Positions 25,649-33,776 of a stretch of DNA of 64,000 nt are shown one piece after another. Source of the DNA: Streptomyces viridiviolaceus (GTDB lineage: Bacteria; Actinomycetota; Actinomycetes; Streptomycetales; Streptomycetaceae); contig NZ_BMWA01000002.1 of the NCBI RefSeq assembly GCF_014650995.1, positions 290,544 through 354,543 on the forward strand, read 5' to 3'. Position 1 is the stretch's first letter. Each line of letters opens with the position of its first letter. Position numbers and translations under genes: made by a program. The notes under the pieces are model-generated. The model was not told where the DNA came from. It ran no database searches and saw nothing but the letters and a program-made list of their open reading frames with translations.

Positions 25649-25719
25649 AACGCTTGGTCAATGCTTGGTCAAGAAACACGTTAACCCTGCAAGGTCGTTT
25701 GCAGGGTTAACCAAGCGTT
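25649..25719. promoter_or_regulatory. Nested inverted repeats upstream of the secreted-protein gene
   Basis: An inner perfect 13-bp inverted repeat (GTTAACCCTGCAA, 25680-25692; partner 25699-25711) surrounds a six-base loop. An outer repeat AACGCTTGG (25649-25657) matches CCAAGCGTT (25711-25719), and CTTGGTCAA occurs twice in direct orientation on the left. The stretch is AT-rich for this genome. It is 54 bases past the zapE-like stop and 53 bases before the secreted-protein start. It may be a terminator for the former, an operator for the latter, or both. Confidence 0.6.
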
Positions 25720-25773
25720 ACGAGTCGAAGAGAGCCTGAAAATCGAGGGTGGGTTGGCGCGTTCGGGCCGATC

Positions 25774-26895
25774 TCAGCCCATGTCGACGAGGCGGGCGGC
25801 GTCCCGGGCCAGCGCGGTGAGCCGGGAGATGGCCCGGAAGTACTTCTTGCGGTACCCGCCCTTCAGCATCTCCTCGCTGAACAGCCGGTCGAAGGGCAGA
25901 CCGGAGGCCAGGACGGGCACCTCCCGGTCGTAGAGCCGGTCGGCGAGCACGACGAGCCGGAGAGCCGTCGACTGGTCCGGCACCGGGCGGACCCCGGTGA
26001 GGCACACGGCCTCGATGCCGTCGGTCAGCGCCCCGTAGCGGCTGGGGTGGACGCGGGCGAGGTGGTCGAGGAGCGCGGGGAAGTCGTCCAGGGAGGCGCC
26101 CTCGGTGGCCTGCGCGGCCCGCGTCACCTGCTCGTCGGAGTACGGCGCCGGCGCCTCGGGCAGGCCGCGGTGGCGGTAGTCCTCGCCGTCGATGCGCAGG
26201 GCGCGGAAGTGGGCCGACAGGCCCTGGATCTCGCGCAGGAAGTCGGCGGCCGCGAACCGGCCCTCTCCGAGCTTGCCCGGCAGCGTGTTGGAGGTGGCGG
26301 CGAGCGCGACGCCCGCCTCCACGAGCCTGCCGAGCAGGGAGGAGACGAGGACGGTGTCGCCGGGGTCGTCCAGCTCGAACTCGTCGATGCACAGCAGCCG
26401 GTGCCCGGACAGGGTCTGGACGGTCTGCTGGAAACCGAGGGCGCCGACCAGGTTGGTCAGCTCCACGAAGGTGCCGAACGCCTTGCGGGACGGCTCGGCG
26501 GGGGTGGCGTGCCACAGGGAGGCCAGCAGGTGGGTCTTGCCGACGCCGTAGCCGCCGTCGAGGTAGACGCCGCGGGGGCCGGCGGGGGTCTTCGGGGCCT
26601 TGCTCCGTCCGAAGCCGAGGAAACCGCGCCTGCCGCCGTCGGCGGCAGGCGCCTGGCCCAGTCCGGACGCGAAGCCCTCCAGGACCCGCACGGCCTCGCT
26701 CTGGCTGGGCTGGTTCGGATCCGGGATGTACGTGCTGAAGCGGACGGAGTCGAAGCGCGGCGGCGGCACCATCTCGGCCACCAGCCGGTCCGCGGGTACG
26801 TGCGGCTCACGGGCGCACAGGGACAGCGGGGCCGTCCCGGCTATCGGGGCGGAGCCGGGGGTGGCGGAACCGGGGGCGGGGGAGGAGGACGACAC
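25774..26895 (-). CDS. AFG1/ZapE-like P-loop ATPase
   Basis: A 373-residue cytoplasmic ATPase. Walker A is GGYGVGKTHLLASLWH and Walker B is LLCIDEFELDDPGDT; sensor-like VALAATSNTLPGKLGEG follows. The C-terminal LPFDRLFSEEMLKGGYRKKY is typical of the actinobacterial ZapE/AFG1 branch. The E. coli homologue destabilises Z-rings, and the eukaryotic one acts in mitochondrial protein quality control; the role here is inferred only from fold. The GTG start at 26895 is chosen because sequence upstream is low-complexity proline/arginine. There is no strong Shine-Dalgarno. Confidence 0.85.
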   Translation of the reverse strand: MSSSSPAPGSATPGSAPIAGTAPLSLCAREPHVPADRLVAEMVPPPRFDSVRFSTYIPDPNQPSQSEAVRVLEGFASGLGQAPAADGGRRGFLGFGRSKAPKTPAGPRGVYLDGGYGVGKTHLLASLWHATPAEPSRKAFGTFVELTNLVGALGFQQTVQTLSGHRLLCIDEFELDDPGDTVLVSSLLGRLVEAGVALAATSNTLPGKLGEGRFAAADFLREIQGLSAHFRALRIDGEDYRHRGLPEAPAPYSDEQVTRAAQATEGASLDDFPALLDHLARVHPSRYGALTDGIEAVCLTGVRPVPDQSTALRLVVLADRLYDREVPVLASGLPFDRLFSEEMLKGGYRKKYFRAISRLTALARDAARLVDMG

Positions 26896-27501
26896 GGTTG
26901 TCCATGGTAGGGCCTGCGGGGCGGGTGCCCGGCGGGCGGGCGGAGGGAGGGGGCCGGCGGGCCGGTGCTTCGGGCTGCCCGGCGTGGGTGCGGGGGCGCT
27001 GCCGCGGGGTGCGTGGTCCTTGCGTGCATCTGGTTGCCCGGCGTTGGTGCGGGGTTGCTGTGCGGGGGTGTTTGCCTGGTGCCCGGCGTCGGTGCGGGCC
27101 GGGGGTGGGTGGCGCGGCCCGGCGCCGACGGGGTGCCGCCGCGCCCACCCGTGCCGCCCCAGGCGGCACGACTGCCCGCGGTTACGGCGGCGGCGAGGGT
27201 GACCGCCAGTCACGGGGGCGCGGTTCCGCGGTGGGCTGCGCGGGGGCGGGTTGGCGGCGCGGTTGCCAGTGGTTCCGGCGGTGCGGGTTGTCCGCGGTCA
27301 CGGCGGCGCGGTTGCCCGTGGTTACGGCGGCGGCGAGGGTGACCGCCAGTCACGGCGGTGCGGGTCGCCCGCGGACCCGGCGGTGCGGTACCGCGCGGCC
27401 ACGGTGTGTGACTGCCCGCGTTCCGGCGGTGTGGCTGTCCGTCGGCGTGGTCGCCTGGAGTGGTGGGGTTCGGGGGTGGGGGGCGTGGAACACTGCACGG
27501 C
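26896..27501. repeat. 606-bp repeat-rich intergenic region
   Basis: No convincing gene. A 36-base unit (GTTACGGCGGCGGCGAGGGT plus flank) occurs at about 27180-27215 and again at 27320-27355, 140 bases apart. A second element, TGCCCGGCGTNGGTGCGGG, occurs three times (26976-26994, 27035-27053, 27080-27098). Many shorter GCGGTTGCC-type echoes fill the rest. All frames read as Ala/Arg/Gly-rich repeats without ribosome-binding sites. The end of the region must hold the promoter of the reductase gene at 27502. Confidence 0.65.
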
Positions 27502-28296
27502 ATGCGACGCCTGTTCCCTGTGACCGACCAGACAGCAGACCGGGACTCCGGCGGGACCGACCGGGAGTGGAGCCTCGCCGAGCTGGCCGCCGCCTACGCC
27601 TACCCCGGGCCGGGCGGGCCGGACGGGCGGCCGGGGGCCTGGCTGCGGGCCAACATGGTCTCCACCCTGGACGGGGCCGCGCAGCACGACGGCCGTTCGC
27701 AGCCCATCTCCAGCGCGGCCGACATGCGGATCTTCGGCACGCTGCGGGCGCTGGCGGACGTGGTGATCGCGGGCGCCGAGACGGTCAGGCAGGAGGGTTA
27801 CCGCCCGGCACGCGCGCGTGCCGAGTTCGCGGAGCTCCGGCAGGCGGCCGGGCAGGGCCCGGCGCCGGTGATCGCGGTGGTCAGCGCGAGCCTGGAGCTG
27901 GATTTCTCCCTGCCGCTGTTCACCGCGCCACTGGTGCCGACCCTGATCCTGACCGGCGCCGCGGCGGCCCCGGACCGGATCGCGGCCGCCGAGCGGGCGG
28001 GCGCCCGGGTGGTGGTCGCCGGCGACGGTGCCGGAGTGGATCCCGCCCGTGCCGTCCGCGCGCTCGCGGAGCTGGGCCACACGCGGCTGCTGACCGAGGG
28101 CGGGCCGCGGCTGCTCGGGCAGTTCGTCGCCGCCGGTGTGCTCGACGAACTCTGTCTGACCGTCTCCCCGATGCTCACCGCCGGCGATGCGCAGCGGATC
28201 GCCGGCGGGCCCTCGGTCGAGGTTCCCCGGCGGTTCACGCTGGCCTCCCTGCTGGAGGAGGAAGGTTTCCTCTTCAGCCGGTACCGGCGCGACTGA
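27502..28296 (+). CDS. RibD-C type pyrimidine reductase family protein
   Basis: A 264-residue soluble protein with the DHFR-like fold of the RibD C-terminal reductase. Recognition segments are LRANMVSTLDGAAQ, the run from SSAADMRIFGTLRALADVVI to AGAETVRQEGY, LLTEGGPRLLGQFVAAGVLD and DELCLTVSPMLTAG. It would reduce a ribosyl-aminopyrimidine with NADPH, but it is a stand-alone paralogue without a riboflavin operon nearby, so the true substrate is uncertain. The ATG at 27502 begins the conserved part (MRRLFPVTD). Confidence 0.85.
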   Translation: MRRLFPVTDQTADRDSGGTDREWSLAELAAAYAYPGPGGPDGRPGAWLRANMVSTLDGAAQHDGRSQPISSAADMRIFGTLRALADVVIAGAETVRQEGYRPARARAEFAELRQAAGQGPAPVIAVVSASLELDFSLPLFTAPLVPTLILTGAAAAPDRIAAAERAGARVVVAGDGAGVDPARAVRALAELGHTRLLTEGGPRLLGQFVAAGVLDELCLTVSPMLTAGDAQRIAGGPSVEVPRRFTLASLLEEEGFLFSRYRRD

Positions 28297-28372
28297 TGCG
28301 GCCGACGGCGGCCCGGCCGGGCGGCGGTGAGCCCGAAAAGCGTACGGACGTTCGAGCGTTACCGCACATCCG

Positions 28373-28399
28373 GGAATCGGCGGAATCTGTCGTTCCGTT
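28373..28399 (+). promoter_or_regulatory. SigR-like promoter motif ahead of the murC-msrB unit
   Basis: GGAAT at 28373-28377 is followed, after 19 bases, by GTT at 28397-28399. GGAAT-N18/19-GTT is the published consensus for the thiol-stress sigma factor SigR of Streptomyces. The motif lies 125 bases before the first gene of a same-strand group that ends with methionine sulfoxide reductase MsrB, a logical SigR target. Confidence 0.5.
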
Positions 28400-28523
28400 T
28401 AGTCCGCGCCGGGCACACTGAATCCGGCAGTACCCGTTCGATCACGGGGCAGGATGGTTTCCGCAGGGCCTGTCACGGCCCGCGGAAGGTGGGCCCACGG
28501 GCCCTCGAAGGAAGGGGCGCCTG

Positions 28524-28997
28524 GTGTTCACAAGCGTTTTGATGATCGAGAAGGCCCTGACGTCCGCCGACGTGGAGTTCGTCACCACCCTGCACGGGGA
28601 CGAGCCGGTCGCCTTCCACGTGCTGCTCCAGCCGCGCGGCGACCAGGCCGACCGGCTGCTGCGGGCCATCGACGACGTCGCCCTCGGCGAGCTCGACGAG
28701 GCCGTCCGCGAGGGCGAGACGCCGGAGGGCGAGGAGGCGCTGCCCGTCGGGCAGCGGGCCCTGGAGGTCTCCCTCACCGCCCTGCGCGCCGCCGGCGCCC
28801 GGGCCGAGGGCCGGATGGTCGAGGACCACCCGCTGGACGAGCTGAGATCCCTGGTCGTGGAGGCCGGGGCCGACGAGGTGATCGTCCTGACCGATCCGCA
28901 CTACGTGGAGGAGTTCTTCCACCGGGACTGGGCCTCGCGGGCCCGGCACAAGGTCGGCGTACCGGTCCTGAAGCTCTTCTCCCACAGCAAGGCATAG
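28524..28997 (+). CDS. Conserved protein of unknown function upstream of murC
   Basis: A 157-residue soluble alpha/beta protein. The C-terminal part (ADEVIVLTDPHYVEEFFHRD, then ARHKVGVPVLKLF) has the look of a UspA-type nucleotide-binding fold, but the N-terminal part (TTLHGDEPVAFHVLLQPRGD) is unusual and no ATP-binding G-2x-G-9x-G motif is visible. Related genes have sometimes been labelled indole-3-glycerol phosphate synthase; no IGPS motif is present, so that name is not used. The GTG start has GAAGGAAGGGG upstream. It precedes murC and msrB on the same strand and may share their promoter. Confidence 0.78.
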   Translation: MFTSVLMIEKALTSADVEFVTTLHGDEPVAFHVLLQPRGDQADRLLRAIDDVALGELDEAVREGETPEGEEALPVGQRALEVSLTALRAAGARAEGRMVEDHPLDELRSLVVEAGADEVIVLTDPHYVEEFFHRDWASRARHKVGVPVLKLFSHSKA

Positions 28998-29098
28998 GCT
29001 TGGCCCGCGCTCCCGCGCCGGGGGCGCCGACCGTCGTAACCGGCCGTCGGCAACCGCTGCCGACGCACCACCCGTCGCACCAATGGGGAGAACAGCGC

Positions 29099-30496
29099 AT
29101 GGCACCCGGCCTTCCTACCGCCATGGACCGACCGCACTTCATCGGCATCGGCGGCGCCGGGATGTCGGGCATCGCCAAGATCCTCGCGCAGCGCGGCGCC
29201 GAGGTGGCGGGCAGTGACGCCAAGGAGTCCGCGACCGCCGAGGCGCTGCGCGCGCTGGGCGCGACCGTGCACATCGGGCACGCGGCCGAGCACCTCGCCG
29301 ACGACGCGAGCTGCGTGGTCGTGTCGTCGGCGATCCGCCAGGACAATCCGGAGCTGGCCCGCGCGGCCGAGCTGGGCATCCCCGTCGTCCACCGCTCCGA
29401 CGCCCTCGCCGCGCTGATGACGGGCCTGCGCCCGATCGCGGTCGCAGGCACCCACGGCAAGACCACCACCACCTCCATGCTGGCGGTCTCCCTGTCCGAG
29501 CTGGGCCTGAACCCGTCGTACGCGATCGGCGGCGACCTCGACGTGCCCGGCTCCAACGCCCTGCACGGCGAGGGCGAGATCTTCGTCGCCGAGGCGGACG
29601 AGAGCGACCGCAGCTTCCACAAGTACGCGCCCGAGGTCGCCATCGTCCTCAACGTCGAGCTGGACCACCATGCCAACTACGCCTCCATGGACGAGATCTA
29701 CGAGTCCTTCGAGACGTTCGCCGGGAAGATCGTCCCCGGCGGCACGCTGGTGATCGCGGCCGACCACGAGGGCGCCCGGGAGCTGACGCGGCGGCTGGCC
29801 GGGTCGGTGCGGACGGTGACGTACGGCGAGGCCGAGGACGCCGACGTACGGATCCTGTCGGTCGTGCCCCAGGGCCTCAAGAGCGAGGTGACGGTCCTGC
29901 TGGACGGCGCGGAACTCACCTTCACCGTCTCCGTCCCCGGCCGCCACTACGCCCACAACGCGGTGGCCGCCCTCGCGGCGGGCGCGGCGCTGGGCGTCCC
30001 GGCCGCGGAACTGGCCCCGGCGCTGGCCGCCTACACGGGCGTAAAGCGGCGCCTCCAGCTCAAGGGCGAGGCGGCGGGCGTCCAGGTCATCGACTCCTAC
30101 GCCCACCACCCCACGGAGATGACCGCGGACCTGGAGGCGATGCGCGCGGCGGCCGGCGACGCCCGCATCCTCGTCGTCTTCCAGCCGCACCTCTTCTCCC
30201 GCACCCAGGAGCTGGGCAAGGAGATGGGTCAGGCCCTGTCCCTCGCGGACGCCTCGGTCGTCCTCGACATCTATCCGGCCCGCGAGGACCCGATCCCCGG
30301 CGTCACCAGCGACCTGATCATCGAGGCGGCCCGCGCGGCGGGCGCGGACGTCACGCCGGTCCACGACAAGGCGGAGTCGCCCGCGGTGATCGCGGGAATG
30401 GCGAAGGCCGGTGATCTCGTTCTCACCATGGGCGCGGGCGACGTCACCGACCTCGGACCGCGCATCCTGGACCAGCTGTCGAGCAAGGCGAAGTGA
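29099..30496 (+). CDS. murC: UDP-N-acetylmuramate--L-alanine ligase
   Basis: A 465-residue cytoplasmic ligase that adds L-Ala to UDP-MurNAc in peptidoglycan precursor synthesis. The N-terminal Rossmann motif is HFIGIGGAGMSGIAKIL. The ATP P-loop is VAGTHGKTTTTSML, and VAEADESDRSF and LNVELDHHANY are Mur ligase signatures. The C-terminal domain has DSYAHHPTEM and VVFQPHLFSRTQ. The start ATG has GGGGAG nine bases upstream. It lies about 100 bases after the upstream small gene and 14 bases before msrB. It is outside the main dcw cluster, as is common in Streptomyces. Confidence 0.95.
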   Translation: MAPGLPTAMDRPHFIGIGGAGMSGIAKILAQRGAEVAGSDAKESATAEALRALGATVHIGHAAEHLADDASCVVVSSAIRQDNPELARAAELGIPVVHRSDALAALMTGLRPIAVAGTHGKTTTTSMLAVSLSELGLNPSYAIGGDLDVPGSNALHGEGEIFVAEADESDRSFHKYAPEVAIVLNVELDHHANYASMDEIYESFETFAGKIVPGGTLVIAADHEGARELTRRLAGSVRTVTYGEAEDADVRILSVVPQGLKSEVTVLLDGAELTFTVSVPGRHYAHNAVAALAAGAALGVPAAELAPALAAYTGVKRRLQLKGEAAGVQVIDSYAHHPTEMTADLEAMRAAAGDARILVVFQPHLFSRTQELGKEMGQALSLADASVVLDIYPAREDPIPGVTSDLIIEAARAAGADVTPVHDKAESPAVIAGMAKAGDLVLTMGAGDVTDLGPRILDQLSSKAK

Positions 30497-30510
30497 GGGG
30501 CTGAGGACTC

Positions 30511-30918
30511 ATGTCGTACGACGTCGAGAAGCCGGACGAGCAGTGGCGCGCGGAGCTGGCCCCGGCCGAGTACGCCGTGCTGCGCCAGGCCGCCACCGAA
30601 CCCGCGTTCACCGGTGAGTACACCGACACCAAGACCAAGGGTGTCTACTCCTGCCGCGCCTGCGGCGCCGAGCTGTTCACCTCCACCACCAAGTTCGAGT
30701 CCCACTGCGGCTGGCCGTCCTTCTACGACCCGAAGGACTCCGACGCGGTGGAGCTGATCGAGGACCGCTCCCACGGCATGGTGCGCACCGAGGTGCGGTG
30801 CGCCCGCTGCGGGTCCCACCTCGGGCACGTCTTCGAGGGCGAGGGGTACCCGACCCCGACCGACCAGCGGTACTGCATCAACAGCATCGCGCTGCGGCTC
30901 GAGCCCGACGAGGGCTGA
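30511..30918 (+). CDS. msrB: Peptide-methionine (R)-S-oxide reductase
   Basis: A 135-residue thiol enzyme that repairs methionine-R-sulfoxide. The structural zinc is bound by CRACG and CARCG pairs. HCGWPSFYDP and HLGHVFEGEGYPTPTDQRYC are family signatures, and the catalytic Cys is in YCINSIALRL. The gene starts 14 bases after murC, so co-transcription is likely. A SigR-like promoter upstream of the group would link it to thiol-oxidative stress (inference). Confidence 0.95.
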   Translation: MSYDVEKPDEQWRAELAPAEYAVLRQAATEPAFTGEYTDTKTKGVYSCRACGAELFTSTTKFESHCGWPSFYDPKDSDAVELIEDRSHGMVRTEVRCARCGSHLGHVFEGEGYPTPTDQRYCINSIALRLEPDEG

Positions 30919-30927
30919 GCCGCCCGG

Positions 30928-31710
30928 TCAGCGGGCGTCCGGGCGCAGCGGCAGCGTCACCGTGAACGCCGTCGCGCCCGGTTCGCCGCTCAGCTCGATC
31001 GTCCCGCCGTGCGCCTCCACCAGGGAGTTCGCCACGGCGAGGCCCAGCCCGCTGCCGCCGCGGTCACGGCTGCGGGCCTTGTCGACGCGGTAGAAGCGGT
31101 CGAAGATCCGGTGCCGGTCCGCGGGCGGGATGCCGGGCCCGGTGTCGGCGACCGTCACCCGGGCGCAGCCCGCCAGGACGGAGACCGCGAGCGTGACCTT
31201 CGTGCCGGGCGGAGTGTGCACGGCCGCGTTGGTGAGCAGGTTGTCCAGCACCTGCCGGATCCGCTGCGGATCCAGCCGCAGCCGCACCGCCCCCGGCCCG
31301 GTCGTCACCGTCAGCGGACGGTCCGGGCGCCCGGCGCGGAGGGCGTCCGCCGCCTGCCGCACCAGCTCCGTCAGGTCGACGTCCTGAAGCCTCAGCGGTG
31401 TCTCCGCTCGGCCGCGTCCAGCCGGGCGAGCAGCAGCAGGTCGTCGGGGAGCACACCCATCCGGGCCGCCTCGGCGCGCAGCCGCGCCAGGTGCCTGTCG
31501 CGCTCCCCGGGCGCGTTGGCCGCCGCGTACTGGAACAGGTCCGCGTAACCCCGGACCGACCATCAGCGGGGTGCGCAGCTCGTGCGAGGCGTCCGCGACG
31601 AACCGGCGCAGCCGCTGCTCCGCCTCCGCACGCACCGCGAGCGCGCCGTCGATGTGCTCCAGCATCGTGTTGAACGCGGTGCGCAGCTCCTCCATCTCCG
31701 CCGCCGCACG
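30928..31710 (-). pseudogene. Truncated, doubly frameshifted sensor histidine kinase
   Basis: The recognisable parts are the end of a HAMP linker (EMEELRTAFNTMLEHIDGAL), a HisKA H-box (RRFVADASHELRTPL) and a complete HATPase_c domain (VLDNLLTNAAVHTPPGTKV, TVADTGPGIPPADRHRIFDR, GGSGLGLAVANSLVEAHGG). The normal sequence between H-box and ATPase (YADLFQYAAANAPGERDRH, then LLLLARLDAAE) is present but in another frame. It is entered by an extra base near 31547 and left by a missing base near 31405. The nominal frame stays open but encodes about 48 wrong residues, including a rare TTA codon. The sensor and transmembrane part is absent, and no response regulator is adjacent. The gene is decayed, or the sequence has two errors. 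Confidence 0.8.
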
Positions 31711-31950
31711 GCAGGGGTGCGAGGTGTTCGCCGTGGACGCCGCGCGGCGGGTTTTCCGTACCCCCGGCCTGCCGGTGGCCGCCGAGAGCCCGCGGCGCGG
31801 CGCCCGGGTGTGAACGGCGGGACGGCGGGGACGCTCCGCCCGACGGCCCGGGACGTCCGGCCGGTCCGGTGACCTCGCCGTCTAGACTCTCCCGGCAACG
31901 ACCCGCGCGACCCGGCCAGACTTCCGCCCACCCGAAGGGTTTTCGGCGTT

Positions 31951-33075
31951 TTGATACGGATGGAATCAGTCACCAAGCGGTACCCGGACGGCACGGTGGC
32001 GGTCGACCGGCTCTCTCTGGAGATACCCGACCGCTCGATCACCGTCCTCGTCGGCCCCTCCGGCTGCGGGAAGACGACGACCCTCCGCATGATCAACAGG
32101 ATGGTCGAGCCCAGCGAGGGCACCATCCTCCTCGACGGCGCGGACATCCAGCAGCAGGCGGTCACCACCCTGCGCCGGTCCATGGGGTACGTCATCCAGA
32201 ACGCCGGTCTCTTCCAGCACCGGACGATCCTCGACAACATCGCCACCGTGCCCCGCATGCTCGGCTGGGGCAAGCAGAAGTCCCGTGCACGGGCGGCGGA
32301 GCTGATGGAACGGGTGGGACTCGACACCTCCCTCGGCAAGCGCTACCCGTACCAGCTCTCCGGCGGCCAGCAACAGCGCGTCGGCGTGGCCCGGGCGCTC
32401 GCCGCGGACCCCCCGGTGCTGCTGATGGACGAACCGTTCTCGGCCGTCGACCCCGTGGTGCGCAAGGGGCTGCAGGACGAACTCCTGCGGATCCAGGAGG
32501 AGCTGGGCAAGACCATCGTCTTCGTCACCCACGACATCGACGAGGCGATGAAGCTGGGCACCAGGGTCGCGGTGATGCGGACCGGTGGCCGGCTGGCCCA
32601 GTTCGCGCCGCCGGCCGAGCTGCTCTCCGACCCCGCGGACGCCTTCGTGGAGGACTTCCTCGGCGCCGACCGCGGCATCCGGCGGCTGTCCTTCTTCCCG
32701 TCCGCCGGCCTGGAGCTGACGACCGGCCCGGTCGTCCCGGCCGACGCCGGCGCCGAACGGATCGCCGCGTCCGACGCCCCCTACCTCCTCGTGACCGACG
32801 CGGCCGGCCGGCCGCTCGGCTGGAGCGCACCGGGGGACCTGACGGCCGGGGACATCGTGCCGGAGCGACTGCTGCCGTACGGGCGGCCGTTCGTGCCCGG
32901 CACCGACTCGCTGCGCGCCGCCCTCGACTGCGCGGTGCTGTCGCCCACCGGCTGGGCCGTCGCCGTGGACGCCGACGGCCGGGTCACCGGCGTCGTCTCG
33001 CAGGCGGCCATCGGCGAGGCGATCCGCAGCGCCCACGCCGCCGGACAGGCCGACGACGCGAAGGTCGCCCCGTGA
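31951..33075 (+). CDS. Glycine betaine/choline ABC transporter ATP-binding subunit (OpuCA-like)
   Basis: A 374-residue ATPase. Walker A is VGPSGCGKTTTLRMI, the ABC signature is LSGGQQQRVGVARAL, and Walker B is VLLMDEPFSAVDP, followed by VTHDIDEAM. The IQQQAVTTLRRSMGYVIQNA segment is typical of the OpuA/OpuC/ProV branch. The C-terminal about 120 residues contain CBS-like repeats (YLLVTDAAGRPLGW, GWAVAVDADGRVTGVVSQAA) that sense ionic strength in OpuA homologues. The TTG at 31951 is the likely start, with GAAGGG upstream; an ATG three codons later is the alternative. Its stop overlaps the first permease start (GTGA). Confidence 0.92.
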   Translation: MIRMESVTKRYPDGTVAVDRLSLEIPDRSITVLVGPSGCGKTTTLRMINRMVEPSEGTILLDGADIQQQAVTTLRRSMGYVIQNAGLFQHRTILDNIATVPRMLGWGKQKSRARAAELMERVGLDTSLGKRYPYQLSGGQQQRVGVARALAADPPVLLMDEPFSAVDPVVRKGLQDELLRIQEELGKTIVFVTHDIDEAMKLGTRVAVMRTGGRLAQFAPPAELLSDPADAFVEDFLGADRGIRRLSFFPSAGLELTTGPVVPADAGAERIAASDAPYLLVTDAAGRPLGWSAPGDLTAGDIVPERLLPYGRPFVPGTDSLRAALDCAVLSPTGWAVAVDADGRVTGVVSQAAIGEAIRSAHAAGQADDAKVAP

Positions 33076-33776
33076 ACGGCTTCTTCGACATACCCAGCGA
33101 CCTCCAGCACAGCTGGTGGGGCCTGATCGGGCTGCACCTGCGCGAGGCACTGCTGCCGGTCCTGGCCGGGCTGCTGCTCGCGCTGCCGCTCGCCCAGCTC
33201 TGCGTCCGGCTGCGCTGGCTGTACCCGCCCGTGCTCGGCCTGACCACCGTGCTGTACGCCATCCCGTCCCTGGCGTTCTTCGTCGTCCTCATCGACTACA
33301 CCGGCCAGACCGAGCTGACGGTGATGATCCCGCTGGCCGTCTACAGCCTGGTGGTGCTCGTCCCGGCGATCGTCGACGGTGTGCGCTCGGTTCCCGAGGA
33401 GACCCTGGCCGCCGCGAAGGCCATGGGCTTCGGGCCCGTACGGCGCTACGTGCAGGTGCAGCTGCCGATCGCCGTTCCCGCGATCCTCGCCGGCCTCCGC
33501 GTGGCCACCGTGTCGAGCATCTCCCTGGTCAGCGTCGGCACCCTGATCGGCAACCAGGGGGCCCTCGGCAACCTGCTCGCCGACGCGCAGAAGTACGACC
33601 GGCCCGAGCTGGCCGTGAACTCCGTGATCACGACGGCCGTCCTGGCCGTCCTGTGCGACGCGGCGCTGGTGCTGGCCCGCAACCTGCTGACGCCGTGGAT
33701 GCCGCGTGGCACGCGCTCCCGCCCGGAGTCCGCCGCGTCGCGGGAGCTGACCGGTCCCAAGGAGACGGTCCGGTGA
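33072..33776 (+). CDS. Glycine betaine/choline ABC transporter permease 1
   Basis: A 234-residue inner-membrane permease of the ProW/OpuCB type with five to six helices. Examples are ALLPVLAGLLLALPLAQLCV and LTVMIPLAVYSLVVLVPAIV. The EAA-loop for ATPase contact is EETLAAAKAMGFGPVRRYVQ. The start GTG overlaps the ATPase stop by four bases, and its own stop overlaps the next permease in the same way, so the four-gene unit is translationally coupled. Confidence 0.92.
   Translation: MNGFFDIPSDLQHSWWGLIGLHLREALLPVLAGLLLALPLAQLCVRLRWLYPPVLGLTTVLYAIPSLAFFVVLIDYTGQTELTVMIPLAVYSLVVLVPAIVDGVRSVPEETLAAAKAMGFGPVRRYVQVQLPIAVPAILAGLRVATVSSISLVSVGTLIGNQGALGNLLADAQKYDRPELAVNSVITTAVLAVLCDAALVLARNLLTPWMPRGTRSRPESAASRELTGPKETVR

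Noticed and set aside
28524..28997. Indole-3-glycerol phosphate synthase
   Set aside because: The length (157 residues) and motifs do not fit a TIM-barrel IGPS.
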